Of a DNA stretch of 64,000 nt, positions 26,933-36,674 are shown piece after piece (position 1 is the stretch's first letter; each line of letters starts with the position of its first letter). Position numbers and translations under genes: made by a program. The notes beneath the pieces were generated by a model. That model had not been told where the DNA came from. It ran no database searches and worked only from the letters and a program-made list of their open reading frames with translations. Origin of the DNA: [Scytonema hofmanni] UTEX 2349 (lineage in GTDB: Bacteria; Cyanobacteriota; Cyanobacteriia; Cyanobacteriales; Nostocaceae); the NCBI RefSeq assembly GCF_000582685.1, contig NZ_KK073768.1:3155403-3219402 (forward strand), given 5' to 3'.

Positions 26933-27307
26933 TTAAGGCATAGAATCTAAGTCTAGAGATGCCGTTCCTTGACGTTCTATAAAAGCTAGCATACTTCCTA
27001 ACTGCAACCAAACTAGCACACTTGTTAAAAGAGAAACTGTTACACCAATTATATAAGCAAGGAATGGTGGAAAACCGAATATCTGAAAACCTGATGTCAG
27101 AAATAAACAAACACCACCAGCGATTCCGATAAATGGGACAAATAATTTTTTGATCCAAAAACGAGAACCTAAACTTTCTGCATTCTTTAATTGTATTTTT
27201 TGCATAATTAACGTTAGCGTTCCAGATAAAGCTGCACCAGAGGTTAATGCAATAAATAAGCCAACAGCTAACAGAAAATATGGCGGATGTAGAGGGTAAT
27301 AATACAT
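26933..27307 (-). CDS. Small membrane protein, function unknown
   Basis: The 124-residue protein has three to four hydrophobic segments: about residues 9-31 (YFLLAVGLFIALTSGAAL), 53-75 (LFVPFIGIAGGVCLFLTSG) and 80-108 (FLAYIIGVTVSLLTSVLVWL). Charged residues are concentrated between the first two. No catalytic motif is visible. It lies opposite the polysaccharide operon and next to the ABC1 kinase gene on the same strand, with a 111-base gap containing the CTTGTCCCC repeat. Confidence 0.6.
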   Translation of the reverse strand: MYYYPLHPPYFLLAVGLFIALTSGAALSGTLTLIMQKIQLKNAESLGSRFWIKKLFVPFIGIAGGVCLFLTSGFQIFGFPPFLAYIIGVTVSLLTSVLVWLQLGSMLAFIERQGTASLDLDSMP

Positions 27308-27377
27308 TAAAACTCCTGATTTATATCGTAATTGGGAATAGGGAATTGGGCAATGGGCATTGCTAATTTGAACACCC

Positions 27378-27405
27378 GCTTGTCCCCCTTGTCTCCCTTG
27401 TCCCG
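27378..27405. repeat. CTTGTCCCC-type short repeat
   Basis: Three imperfect copies of the unit CTTGTCCCC(C) lie between the membrane protein and ABC1 kinase genes. It is the same unit that is found inside the coding region at 70-137. Confidence 0.65.
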
Positions 27406-27418
27406 ACAGCCTATGTTG

Positions 27419-29128
27419 TTACTGTTTTTTTCCAAAAGAAACAAGGGATGTAGCAGTTGGTAAAATAGCCGCTGCACTTTCTCTAGAGAATTCTGTCAAA
27501 ATGCCGATCGCTACATTCAACAAACGATTCGGCTTTAAGTCATCTTTCACCAGATTCCACAGCCGTTGAACTTCTTCGGTGTGAAGACGGTCATCCTCAG
27601 TCAAAGCAAGCAGCAACTGTCTTTGGATAAACTTGCCTTCATCAGACAGCAAATATTGTAAACCTAATTGTGCTGTTGGTAATAAATCAAAGTTGTTATC
27701 AGTGCGAGCGATCGCAATTAAATTCTCTAACCGCTGCCACTGGAATTTACCATCTTTAAACAACACATTCAATAACCGTCGCTGCAATCCTGGAGAATCT
27801 CCTGTTAGCAATCTTCGTGCTACATAAGGATAAGCTACCTCGACTATTTTAAAATTAGGATTCAGGCTTAAAGCAATACCTTCTTGCGTCACCAAAGAAC
27901 GAATAATTAAGGCAAACTTCGCAGGAACGCGGAAAGGATATTCATACATCAATTCCGAAAATTCATCGGTAATTGTTTTGAAATTAAAATCCTTGACATT
28001 TTTGCCAATTGCGTTTCCTAGCACCGCTTCTAATGCTGGCACAATCGGAGCAATATTCGTTTCTGGTGTGAGAAAACCTAAATTTACTAAGTCTTCAGCG
28101 AACTCGCTATAGTCTTTGTTGACTACATGCACCAACGCATCCACAAGAGTTTCTTTGGTGGTTTCCTCTAGCTGATCCATCATGCCAAAGTCAATATAAG
28201 CCATACGACCATCATGCATGGCAAATAAGTTACCCGGATGGGGATCTGCATGAAAGAAACCATGTTCTAACAACTGTTGCAAACCTGAGGTGACACCAAT
28301 TTGGATAATCGCTTCTGGGTCTAAACCGACACCGCGAATGTTTTTCGTGTCTGTCAGTTTGAAGCCGTTAATCCATTCCAAAGTTAACACGCGAGTGTTG
28401 GTATAACTCCAATAAATAGCTGGTATTTTTACTTGGGGATGGTTGCGGAAGTTACTCGCAAATTTTTCCGCGTTACGACCTTCATTGATATAGTCGATTT
28501 CTTCAAATAACTTTGTGCCAAACTCGTCCACAATCAAACTTAAATCGTGACCGAGATTGAGGGGCAACCAAGGACTCAGCCAACCTGCTGCCCAGCGCAT
28601 TAGATAAAGGTCAAGTGTAATCACCGGACGTAAGTTTGGTCGTTGCACTTTTACGGCTACTTCTTCGCCGCTGTAGAGACGACCACGGTATACTTGACCT
28701 AAACTAGCCGCAGCGACTGGAGTTGGTGACAATTCGCTATAAATTTCTGCAACGCTTGCGTTCAGTTGAGTTTCGATAATCTGATAAGCGATCGCATTAT
28801 CAAAAGGTGGCAACTGGTCTTGTAGCTTTACCAGCTCGTTTAAGAAATCTTTACGTATTAAGTCCGGTCGCGTCGAGAGAGCTTGACCTACTTTAATAAA
28901 AGTTGGACCCAGACGTGTTAATATTTCTCGCAACTGAATGGCTCGTTTGAACTTGTTTTGTTCAACTTCCCCACGCCATTCATCCCACTTTAAACCGAGA
29001 ATAAATCCCGCAAAAAACCAAACTATCTTTATTGCCCGCGCGATCGCCAGCCAGGGACGCAAGCTGTAGTAGCGAGCGATCGCGTTTGGATTATAGCTCG
29101 TTAACTGAGCAGGTTGATACTGACCCAC
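27419..29128 (-). CDS. ABC1/UbiB/AarF-family atypical kinase
   Basis: The 569-residue protein has the ABC1 kinase hallmarks: the KXGQ motif in TFIKVGQALSTRPDLI, the Ala-rich loop in PVAAASLGQVYRGRL, the Lys in VAVKVQRP, and the catalytic loop GFFHADPHPGN followed by YIDFGMMDQL (DFG). Members act in quinone and prenyl-lipid metabolism; in cyanobacteria and plastids several copies occur. A C-terminal region (about 440-569) contains no membrane helix that I can see clearly. It appears monocistronic. Confidence 0.93.
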   Translation of the reverse strand: MGQYQPAQLTSYNPNAIARYYSLRPWLAIARAIKIVWFFAGFILGLKWDEWRGEVEQNKFKRAIQLREILTRLGPTFIKVGQALSTRPDLIRKDFLNELVKLQDQLPPFDNAIAYQIIETQLNASVAEIYSELSPTPVAAASLGQVYRGRLYSGEEVAVKVQRPNLRPVITLDLYLMRWAAGWLSPWLPLNLGHDLSLIVDEFGTKLFEEIDYINEGRNAEKFASNFRNHPQVKIPAIYWSYTNTRVLTLEWINGFKLTDTKNIRGVGLDPEAIIQIGVTSGLQQLLEHGFFHADPHPGNLFAMHDGRMAYIDFGMMDQLEETTKETLVDALVHVVNKDYSEFAEDLVNLGFLTPETNIAPIVPALEAVLGNAIGKNVKDFNFKTITDEFSELMYEYPFRVPAKFALIIRSLVTQEGIALSLNPNFKIVEVAYPYVARRLLTGDSPGLQRRLLNVLFKDGKFQWQRLENLIAIARTDNNFDLLPTAQLGLQYLLSDEGKFIQRQLLLALTEDDRLHTEEVQRLWNLVKDDLKPNRLLNVAIGILTEFSRESAAAILPTATSLVSFGKKQ

Positions 29129-29859
29129 GCCGACCTTTGCCTCTTAAACCAATAATTTTACTGTTTTGTTTGCTTGTCTTTTTTAACCACAAGTTGGTTG
29201 CAAAGACAATATATCTGTAGTTTTTATCTACAACTATCTAAAACAATTAAACTTTTAACATTTCCGGGTAACTTTCTAGGTAATATTAACCAAGGGAGGT
29301 TGCCCGTCTTTTTTTATCTTTATTCTTAATTATACTTTATAAAAGTACAAATACTTCTTTCATAAAGCTTAAGACGAAGCGCAATGTAAACTTATGTAAA
29401 GGTTAGGCAAGCTGGTAAAATATGTAATAGCTATATTTGCCCTGAGAGGAGCGCCCAGGCGATGAAAGCCCTAACCATTACCAACATCTCTAAATCCTCG
29501 TTTATCAGCCGCAAGGGACTGGGACTTAAGTCGCAGTCTCAAAGCTAAAGTCGGATAAATCCGACTCAAATTATTTAATAGTCCGTTTCAACGGACTTGT
29601 GCTATTAGCCGATACTACTTTAGTCTGAGGCAGGACAAAACATTTAGAGGAATTCAGCTTCTTTAAGAATGTTGGTAATGACAAGCTGGGGCTATACAAA
29701 CAGAGCTTACCTGCGTGGGCTAAATTAGGCGCATCTTCATACAGAAATGGTATTAAACCTAGATTCAAAGGCTTGGCGATAAATCAAAGGTGCAAAGTGA
29801 CAAAATTGTAAATAAAGTTTGTCTCTTTGCCCCCTTTGTTTATACAATGGCAGTTGGTT
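29129..29859. other. Intergenic region with one small open frame and palindromes
   Basis: About 730 bases between the ABC1 kinase and a secreted protein gene. A short frame with a good ribosome binding site is at 29462-29548 and is listed separately. A palindrome AGTCCGTT-TCAACGGACT lies at 29580-29597. Nothing else is recognised. Confidence 0.5.
29462..29548 (+). CDS. Possible 28-residue peptide with strong ribosome binding site
   Basis: The frame encodes MKALTITNISKSSFISRKGL followed by GLKSQSQS. AGGAG (29448-29452) is nine bases before the ATG, and TAAAAT at about 29415-29420 could be a -10 box. The peptide is basic and has no hydrophobic core. No family was recognised, and it could be a chance frame. 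Confidence 0.3.
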   Translation: MKALTITNISKSSFISRKGLGLKSQSQS

Positions 29860-30330
29860 TTATTTACCAAATACACCGATACCGTAGTAACAAGCCTGGG
29901 TATTACAACTAGCCATATCAACTTTGACTTGATAGGTTCCACTACGAGAAGGATTTATGGTGATGGCAGGAATATCATCATCTCCCAAATCGGAAGCGAT
30001 GCGGTTTCCCCGGCTATCGTAGAGAGAAATATCTAAATCTCGACAATCGCGATCGCACACTCCAACCATGCCGTATGATGTACCTGCGCTCAGATTTACT
30101 GTGATATAATTTGAACGACCGTGATCAAGTGCATCGATCATAGGTTCGTGGGTTAAACTATAGCCACGTAAACCAGAAGCGATCGCCTTTTCGATTAACT
30201 GGTTGCGAACTTCATAAATATATTCGCGATTATCAGCGCGAACTGGGGTAGCTGCAACGAGAAGAGAAGCAGAAATAGCAGTAATTGCAGCGACGGTTCC
30301 GAATAAAGCCTGAACTTTTTTGTCTAACAT
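29860..30330 (-). CDS. Small secreted protein with PPC-like domain
   Basis: From the ATG at 30330 the protein has 156 residues with a clear signal peptide (FGTVAAITAISASLLVAA, cleavage near VRA-DN). The mature part has a helical start (YEVRNQLIEKAIASGLRGY) and a beta-rich end containing DISLYDSRGNRIASDLGDD and the Cys pair NTQACYYGIGV, resembling bacterial pre-peptidase C-terminal domains. An ATG at 30360 is possible, but ACAGG upstream of 30330 favours the shorter form. Function is unknown. Confidence 0.7.
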   Translation of the reverse strand: MLDKKVQALFGTVAAITAISASLLVAATPVRADNREYIYEVRNQLIEKAIASGLRGYSLTHEPMIDALDHGRSNYITVNLSAGTSYGMVGVCDRDCRDLDISLYDSRGNRIASDLGDDDIPAITINPSRSGTYQVKVDMASCNTQACYYGIGVFGK

Positions 30331-30459
30331 TGAATTGCCTGTTGAACTCGACAATTCCATAATCTAAAAGTGCTACTTGAGTTCATCCCTGAGACATTGT
30401 TGACTTTATTCCGATTTATCTTCGATTTTTAATTGTTGATTTTATGAATGATTTTTGCA

Positions 30460-31761
30460 TTAAAAATTACGAAAATATTCTCGATATAATTCACAACTGG
30501 GTATTACCCCATCGTTTGTGATTTTTACTAATCCCATTGCTTGTAATTTAAATTTAATTTCAGCGATTAACTGTACAGGATGGCTGACTTTTGCAACTTC
30601 TCGCATTGCTGCTAATAATTCAGGTTGTTTGCTCAGAGCAGACACGAGACGACTCAGGTGGTTGTAGTAAATACCCGATTCAGTTGCTGCTGTTTGGAGG
30701 AATTTTGCTAAAGTTACATCTTGACGGGCAATATGATACAAAGCAAGACGAACTAAAAACGGGTGTCCTCCAATCATAGATATTAGTTGGGTTACATCAT
30801 CGCTGCTCCAATTTAATTCATGTAATTGAGCTAAATTTAGTACCTGCTCTAAACTAAATTCTGGTAAATCGACGGGAAAACCTGCATTAAAGGGAGAACG
30901 GTTGATATCCAGTGGGACGTAAATTTCGGTGGAGTGGACGAGTACCAAACGCAATTTTTGCCAAATACTTGTTCGTCTGGCTTCTTCGTGTAAATATCTG
31001 AGCAAGCCGAAAAAATCACCATAAATATCGGGATATGCAAATAATCTATCGACTTCATCCAAACCCAAAGTCAAGGGTTGATAAATTTCTGGCAAGATGT
31101 ACTCTTCAAAATAAGTTTCGCATCGCATATTGCAGCTAATATCATCTTCCCAATATTCATTTAACCGATTTTCCAACTTTAACTTGTGGCTAATAGTTAC
31201 ACAAAACCAACGCAGAAATTTATCTAAGTTAGTAAAACATTGCGTGTCTGCTTGTTTCAAGCTAATTTTAACAGTGCGATCGCCTTGTTTTTCTGCTTGA
31301 TCAAGAACTCGAATCAGCAATGAAGTTTTACCCATTTGTTCGGGTGCTTTGATCCGAATTAACGCACCAGGTTTGCTAATTTGTTTATAGCAATCCTGTT
31401 CTTTGGGGGGACGATGGATGTAAAAGGGAGAATCTAATGCAACACTGCCTTCTGGATATTCTATGCTAACAGATGGGGTTTGCATTGCCTGAGGTTGAGG
31501 ATTTGCCTGGGGAGAATTTTCTGGTTCAATATTATCTGAACTATCTATTTCTCTATCGAAAATCTCTTGCCAATCTAACCCCAATTTCTCACAAATATCT
31601 TGAAAATTCTTAATGAATATATTTTTACCGCCAAAGAAATTAGTAACTGTAGATGGAGCTAAACCCACCGCAAGGGCTAATTCGTTTTGGCTGGGGTAGC
31701 CATTTCGTGTCAGTGCAGCTTTAACTTTTTTGCTGTATTTCTGATTTACCCTAATTCCCAT
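30460..31761 (-). CDS. XRE helix-turn-helix fused to AAA-like ATPase (PF14516 type)
   Basis: The 433-residue protein starts with a helix-turn-helix domain (about 1-70, NELALAVGLAPSTVTNFFGG), then a Gln/Pro-rich linker, and an AAA-like NTPase: P-loop APEQMGKTSLL, Walker B PLTLGLDEVDRLF, and a C-terminal winged-helix-like tail with GGHPFLVRLALYHIA. The same AAA type, in the AAA_35 group, is the N-terminal domain of the large protein encoded next door. The two genes are divergent and separated by about 275 bases. Confidence 0.8.
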   Translation of the reverse strand: MGIRVNQKYSKKVKAALTRNGYPSQNELALAVGLAPSTVTNFFGGKNIFIKNFQDICEKLGLDWQEIFDREIDSSDNIEPENSPQANPQPQAMQTPSVSIEYPEGSVALDSPFYIHRPPKEQDCYKQISKPGALIRIKAPEQMGKTSLLIRVLDQAEKQGDRTVKISLKQADTQCFTNLDKFLRWFCVTISHKLKLENRLNEYWEDDISCNMRCETYFEEYILPEIYQPLTLGLDEVDRLFAYPDIYGDFFGLLRYLHEEARRTSIWQKLRLVLVHSTEIYVPLDINRSPFNAGFPVDLPEFSLEQVLNLAQLHELNWSSDDVTQLISMIGGHPFLVRLALYHIARQDVTLAKFLQTAATESGIYYNHLSRLVSALSKQPELLAAMREVAKVSHPVQLIAEIKFKLQAMGLVKITNDGVIPSCELYREYFRNF

Positions 31762-32037
31762 AGTCGTGCTGATAAAACTTATACAATGAGTTTAAAGGAT
31801 TTTTTCCAGGAAATGAAGCCCCAAAAAAGTCAAAGCGAAGTCGGATAAAACTCGAATCAAAGTCGAATGAATCTCAGGATTCTCCAGAGTAAAGTCTTAT
31901 GGTATAAGCTTATCGTCCTACGTTTTCTGATTTATTTTTAAACTTTATACGAATAAAAAAACCAGAGAATAGGAATACAAGAAAATAATTTACAGTGCCG
32001 ATTTACCATTATCACTTATGCCATTGGAGACTAAGCA

Positions 32038-35000
32038 ATGACTGGAAACTATGAATACCAAGTTGGAGCAAGTCTTCCAGCAGATGCTCCCAGTTATGTA
32101 GTCAGAAAAGCCGACTCGGACTTTTATAATGCTTTGAAAGCTGGAAAGTATTGTTATGTTTTTAACTCACGGCAAATGGGTAAATCGAGCTTGAAAGCTC
32201 GGACTATGCAACGATTTATAGATGAGGGAGTCGCTTGTAGTAGTATCGATATTTCCGGGCAAGGTAGCAAAGATAACGTTACCCAGGAGCAATGGTATAC
32301 GGGTATTGTTTCTAGAATTGTTAAGGATTTGAAAATTGCCAATCACGTAGAATTTCGCCGTACTTGGTGGCGCGATCGCAATGATATTTCATCTATGCAA
32401 AAGTTAGATGAATTCATAGAAGATGTGCTTTTGGCATCTATCCCAGGAAAGATTATTATTTTTATTGATGAAATTGACAGCACTCTGAGTTTAAGTTTTG
32501 GTCGTGAGGATTTTTTTGCTCTGATTAGAAGTTGCTATAATAGGCGATCGGAAAATCCAGCTTATAAACGGCTGACTTTTGCTTTATTAGGAGTAGCAAC
32601 TCCTAGTGATTTGATTGCTGACAAAACCCGTACACCATTTAATATTGGGGAACCAATTCAACTAGATGGATTTAAAATTCACGAAGTTGGAGCATTAGTG
32701 AAGGGTTTAGAAGAAAAAGTGGAAAATCCCCAGGCTGTGATGACTGAAGTTTTAGCTTGGACAGGGGGACAACCATTTTTAACCCAGAGAGTTTGTGAAT
32801 TGTTGAGAAACTGGGATTGGCAAGAAAATATAGATTCTCAATCAATAATTGAAAGGATTATTAAAAGTAAAATTATTGAGAATTGGGAAACACAAGATAA
32901 ACAGGAGCATTTAAAGACAATTCGAGATAGGATGCTGACTAACGAACAAATTGCCGTGGCTTTGTTGGGGTTGTATCAGCAAATTTTGCAACAGGATGAG
33001 ATTGCTGTCGATAGTAGTGCAGAGCAAATGAGGTTGCGTTTGACTGGGTTGGTGGTGGAACAGCAGGGAAATTTGAGGGTTTATAACAAGGTTTATAGGA
33101 ATGTTTTTGATTTAAGTTGGGTAGAGAATGAATTAGGTAAATTACGTTTTTATGCTGATGATTTAAAGGCTTGGGAAAATAGTAAATTTCAAAATAATTC
33201 GTATTTGTTGCGGGGGGAAGATTTACAGAATGCTCGTGTTTGGGCTGATAAAAATAGTTTGAGCGATGCTGATTATCGGTTTTTATCTGCGAGTGTGGAA
33301 GCTGAGTTAAATCAGAAAGTTGCGGAAGCGGAAAAAAGACAAAATCAGGCTTTGAAGGAAGAGAGGACAGCGAATCAGCGTTTAACGGAGGTGGAAAGAA
33401 AAACAAATCAACGGATTCGTATTGGTTTGATTGTGCTTGCTGTCTCTATTATTGGGGCTGTTGCGGCGTTGATTTTTGCAAATTGGGCTAATCAGGAACG
33501 GGTGACAGCGCAGCAAGATGCTGAAGTTACGATTAATCAAGCAGAAGATAAAGTTAAAAAAGCAGAAGATAAAGAAAAGATTGCAAATACTAATTTTAAC
33601 AATATTGATAAACAATTAAAGCAAAAAAATCAGGAAGTCAACCAGAGAACCCAAGAAGTTGAACAGCTAAAACAGAGGGAAGAGTCTTTGAAGGAAGCAG
33701 CTAAACAAGCACAGGGAGACAAACAACAAGCAAAACAGGAAGTGGAATTACTTGAACAACAGCGTCGAGAAGCAGAAAAGGCACGGCAAATTGCTTTAAA
33801 TAAACTAGAAACAATCAAGAAACAACAGCAAGCAGCGTTACGAGACAAGCAAATAGCCCAGCAACAAAGGCAAATTGCTGTTCAACAATCACAACAGGCA
33901 AAACGGCAGCAGCAAGAAGCTAAACAACAGGCACAAAAAGCCCAAAAGCAGCGAAAAGACGCAGAAAAACAACGCCAAAATGCTCTGACAGCTACACGAT
34001 TGGAACAAGTGGGAGTTAGAAACTTGCGTCAGTTCTATGTAGGAGGACAAATTGAGAATTTGGTAGAAATAATGCGGGCTGGAAGAGAGTTGAAAGGTTT
34101 GGTGAAAAGTAAACAATCTTTGGCTGATTATCCGGCTTACAGTCCATTGTTTAGTTTACAGGAGATGTTGTTAAACATCCACGAACGCAATCAGTTACAA
34201 GGGCATGAATCTTTGGTCAACAGCGTTGCCTTTAGTCCCGATGGCAAAACTTTAGCTTCTGCAAGCAATGACAACACCATCAAGTTGTGGGATCTGACCA
34301 CAGGCAAAAAAATTTATACTTTCACCGGGCATAAAGATTGGGTCACAAGCGTCGCCTTTAGTCCCGATGGCAAAACCTTAGCTTCTGCGAGTTCAGACAA
34401 CACCATCAAATTGTGGAATCTGACCACAGGTAAAGAAATTTTCACTTTCAGACGTCATCAAAATTCGGTCAACAGCGTCGCTTTTAGTCCAGATGGCAAA
34501 ACCTTAGCTTCAACAAGTTATGGCAACACCATCAAGTTGTGGAATATAACTACAGGCAAAGAAATTTCTACTTTCACTGGACATGAATATGCGGTCAACA
34601 GCGTCGCTGTTAGTCCTGATGCCAAAACCTTAGCTTCTGCAAGCACTGACAACACCATCAAGTTGTGGAATATAACTACAGGCAAAGAAATTTCTACTTT
34701 CATCACTGGGGATCAAGGTGGGGTCCACAGTGTCACTTTTAGTCCTAATGGCAAAACCTTAGCTTCCACAAGTTATGACAACACCATCAAGTTGTGGGAT
34801 GTGACCACAGGCAAAAAAATTTCTACTTTCACTGGGCATCAATATGCGGTATCAAGCGTCGCTTTTAGTCCAGATGGCAAAACTTTAGCTTCCGCAGGTT
34901 TTGACAACACCATCAAGTTGTGGAATTTGACCACAGGCAAAGAAATTACCACTTTCACTGGGCATAAATATCCGGTCAACGGCGTCGCTTTTAGTCCTGA

Positions 35001-36147
35001 TGGCAAAACTTTAGCTTCCGCAAGTGGTGATAACAGTTTAACTTCCGCAAGTGTTGATAACGCCATCAAATTGTGGAATCTGCCCACAGGCAAAGAAATT
35101 TCCACTTTCACCGGGCTTCAATATGGTGTATCGAGCGTCGCTTTCCCTATGATGCAGATAATGCAGATAATGCAGATATTCACCGGGCATGAATCTTCGG
35201 TCAACAGTGTTGCTTTTAGTCCTGACGGCAAAATCTTAGCTTCCGCAAATAGTGACAACACCATCAAATTGTGGCATATGACTACAGGCAAAGAAATTGC
35301 CACTTTCACTGGGCATCAATATGCGGTATCAAGCGTCGCTTTTAGTCCTGACGGCAAAACCTTAGCTTCCGCAAGTGGTGACAGCACTATCAAATTCTGG
35401 AATCTGAACACAGGCAAAGAAATTTCTACTTTCACTGGGCATCAATCTGGGGTTTTAAGCGTCGCTTTTAGTCCAGATGGCAAAACCTTAGCTTCTGCAA
35501 GTTATGACAACACCATCAAGTTGTGGAATTTGACCACAGGCAAGGAAATTTATACTTTCACTGGGCATAAAGATTCGGTCCACAGTGTCGCTTTTAGCCC
35601 AGATGGCAAAACCTTAGCTTCCGCAAGTAGTGACAGCATTATCAAGTTGTGGAATCTGACTACAGGCAAGGAAATTTATACTTTCACCGGGCATCAATCT
35701 TGGGTCAACAGCGTCGCTTTTAGTCCAGATGGCAAAACCTTAGCTTCTGCAAGTTGGGACAAAACTATCAAGTTATGGAATCTGACTACAGGTAAGGAAA
35801 TTTATACTTTCACCGGGCATCAATATCCGGTCAAGAGCGTCGCTTTTAGTCCTGATGGAACCCTAGCTTCCCTAAGTTGGGACGGTACTATCAAGTTGTG
35901 GAATGTCGCCACAGGTAAAGAAATTGCCTCCCTGAGTGGGCATGAATCTTTGCTCAACAACGTTGTGTTTGGTCCCGATGGCAAAACCTTAGCTTCTGCA
36001 AGTGATGACAACACCATCAAATTGTGGAGTTTAGATTTAGATGATTTACTAACGCAAGGTTGCAACTATCTCAAAGATTATCTCGCTTCCCGCGATCAGT
36101 TGCGTCAGGAAATTTGTCCGAATCAATCAGGGAAGGCGAAAGGTTAA
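32038..36147 (+). CDS. AAA-like / coiled-coil / 15x WD40 protein
   Basis: A 1369-residue protein. Residues about 10-380 are an AAA-like NTPase (P-loop NSRQMGKSSL, Walker B KIIIFIDEIDSTL, then GGQPFLTQRVCELL). One membrane helix follows at about 463-481 (IGLIVLAVSIIGAVAALIF), then a long Gln/Lys-rich coiled coil (about 495-660), then fifteen WD40 units of about 42 residues from 720 to the end. The WD part is extremely regular at the DNA level. The tail after the last repeat (LDDLLTQGCNYLKDYLASR) is typical of cyanobacterial WD40 proteins. The layout suggests a membrane-anchored STAND-like sensor. Confidence 0.9.
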   Translation: MTGNYEYQVGASLPADAPSYVVRKADSDFYNALKAGKYCYVFNSRQMGKSSLKARTMQRFIDEGVACSSIDISGQGSKDNVTQEQWYTGIVSRIVKDLKIANHVEFRRTWWRDRNDISSMQKLDEFIEDVLLASIPGKIIIFIDEIDSTLSLSFGREDFFALIRSCYNRRSENPAYKRLTFALLGVATPSDLIADKTRTPFNIGEPIQLDGFKIHEVGALVKGLEEKVENPQAVMTEVLAWTGGQPFLTQRVCELLRNWDWQENIDSQSIIERIIKSKIIENWETQDKQEHLKTIRDRMLTNEQIAVALLGLYQQILQQDEIAVDSSAEQMRLRLTGLVVEQQGNLRVYNKVYRNVFDLSWVENELGKLRFYADDLKAWENSKFQNNSYLLRGEDLQNARVWADKNSLSDADYRFLSASVEAELNQKVAEAEKRQNQALKEERTANQRLTEVERKTNQRIRIGLIVLAVSIIGAVAALIFANWANQERVTAQQDAEVTINQAEDKVKKAEDKEKIANTNFNNIDKQLKQKNQEVNQRTQEVEQLKQREESLKEAAKQAQGDKQQAKQEVELLEQQRREAEKARQIALNKLETIKKQQQAALRDKQIAQQQRQIAVQQSQQAKRQQQEAKQQAQKAQKQRKDAEKQRQNALTATRLEQVGVRNLRQFYVGGQIENLVEIMRAGRELKGLVKSKQSLADYPAYSPLFSLQEMLLNIHERNQLQGHESLVNSVAFSPDGKTLASASNDNTIKLWDLTTGKKIYTFTGHKDWVTSVAFSPDGKTLASASSDNTIKLWNLTTGKEIFTFRRHQNSVNSVAFSPDGKTLASTSYGNTIKLWNITTGKEISTFTGHEYAVNSVAVSPDAKTLASASTDNTIKLWNITTGKEISTFITGDQGGVHSVTFSPNGKTLASTSYDNTIKLWDVTTGKKISTFTGHQYAVSSVAFSPDGKTLASAGFDNTIKLWNLTTGKEITTFTGHKYPVNGVAFSPDGKTLASASGDNSLTSASVDNAIKLWNLPTGKEISTFTGLQYGVSSVAFPMMQIMQIMQIFTGHESSVNSVAFSPDGKILASANSDNTIKLWHMTTGKEIATFTGHQYAVSSVAFSPDGKTLASASGDSTIKFWNLNTGKEISTFTGHQSGVLSVAFSPDGKTLASASYDNTIKLWNLTTGKEIYTFTGHKDSVHSVAFSPDGKTLASASSDSIIKLWNLTTGKEIYTFTGHQSWVNSVAFSPDGKTLASASWDKTIKLWNLTTGKEIYTFTGHQYPVKSVAFSPDGTLASLSWDGTIKLWNVATGKEIASLSGHESLLNNVVFGPDGKTLASASDDNTIKLWSLDLDDLLTQGCNYLKDYLASRDQLRQEICPNQSGKAKG
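34194..36030 (+). repeat. WD40 tandem repeat array at DNA level
   Basis: Fifteen units of about 126 bases are near-identical in many stretches, for example AGCGTCGCTTTTAGTCC and ACCATCAAGTTGTGG. The eighth unit is damaged: after 35140 the FSPDG core is replaced by three copies of ATGCAGATA, and the unit before it has a partial duplication near 35029-35065. Confidence 0.9.
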
Positions 36148-36159
36148 AGCAGAGTGCGA

Positions 36160-36430
36160 TGGCGTTTGTTATTTTGGGGAAGTGCGATCGCATTTAGGTT
36201 GTTTTAGGATTAGTGCGATCCCGTTTATTAGGTTTTGGGATTAGTGCGATCGCATTTGTGATGTTAGGAAAGTGCGATCGCGTTTATGTGTAGTGAAGGG
36301 ATAGCGATCGCATTTGTGATGTTGTAGAAGTGCGATCGCGTTTTGGTGATATTGGGGAAGTGCGATCGCGCTCATTGACAAGTTGAGATAGGATTGAAAA
36401 ATAGATATATAGACTGTGAGCGCGATCGCC
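36160..36430. repeat. HIP1-centred tandem repeat array 1
   Basis: Eight imperfect units of about 28-31 bases, each beginning GTGCGATCGC and followed by an ATTTGTGATGTTGGGGAA-like arm. Most keep the intact HIP1 octamer. The array separates the WD40 gene from the first toxin-antitoxin pair. Confidence 0.85.
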
Positions 36431-36437
36431 TAATATT

Positions 36438-36674
36438 ATGCAACAAGTAGATATTACAGACACATCCGTTACCATAAATCAACTGGTTAACCAAGTTAAA
36501 AATGGCGAAGAAATGGTGATTATTAGTCATGGTAAACCCATCGCTCGGTTGTCATCAATCTCACATATTCCTCAACCTTTAACATCTCGTCACAAACTAA
36601 GAGCGACCCAATCTCAGACACTAACCAGTAATGTAGAAATGATCCAAAGTTTACGCCAAGAGGCAAGATATTGA
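36438..36674 (+). CDS. Phd/YefM-type antitoxin
   Basis: A 78-residue protein with the Phd/YefM N-terminal pattern DITDTSVTINQLVNQVKNGEEMVIISHGKPIARL, here shortened to VTINQLVNQVKNGEEM and ISHGKPIARL. This domain dimerises and binds the operator; the polar C-terminus would bind the toxin. The stop overlaps the start of the PIN-domain toxin by four bases, so the two are translationally coupled. Confidence 0.85.
   Translation: MQQVDITDTSVTINQLVNQVKNGEEMVIISHGKPIARLSSISHIPQPLTSRHKLRATQSQTLTSNVEMIQSLRQEARY

Noticed and set aside
32939..36065. Several minus-strand frames opposite the WD40 gene
   Set aside because: They are frames created by the repetitive coding sequence of the large plus-strand gene, with no recognisable proteins.
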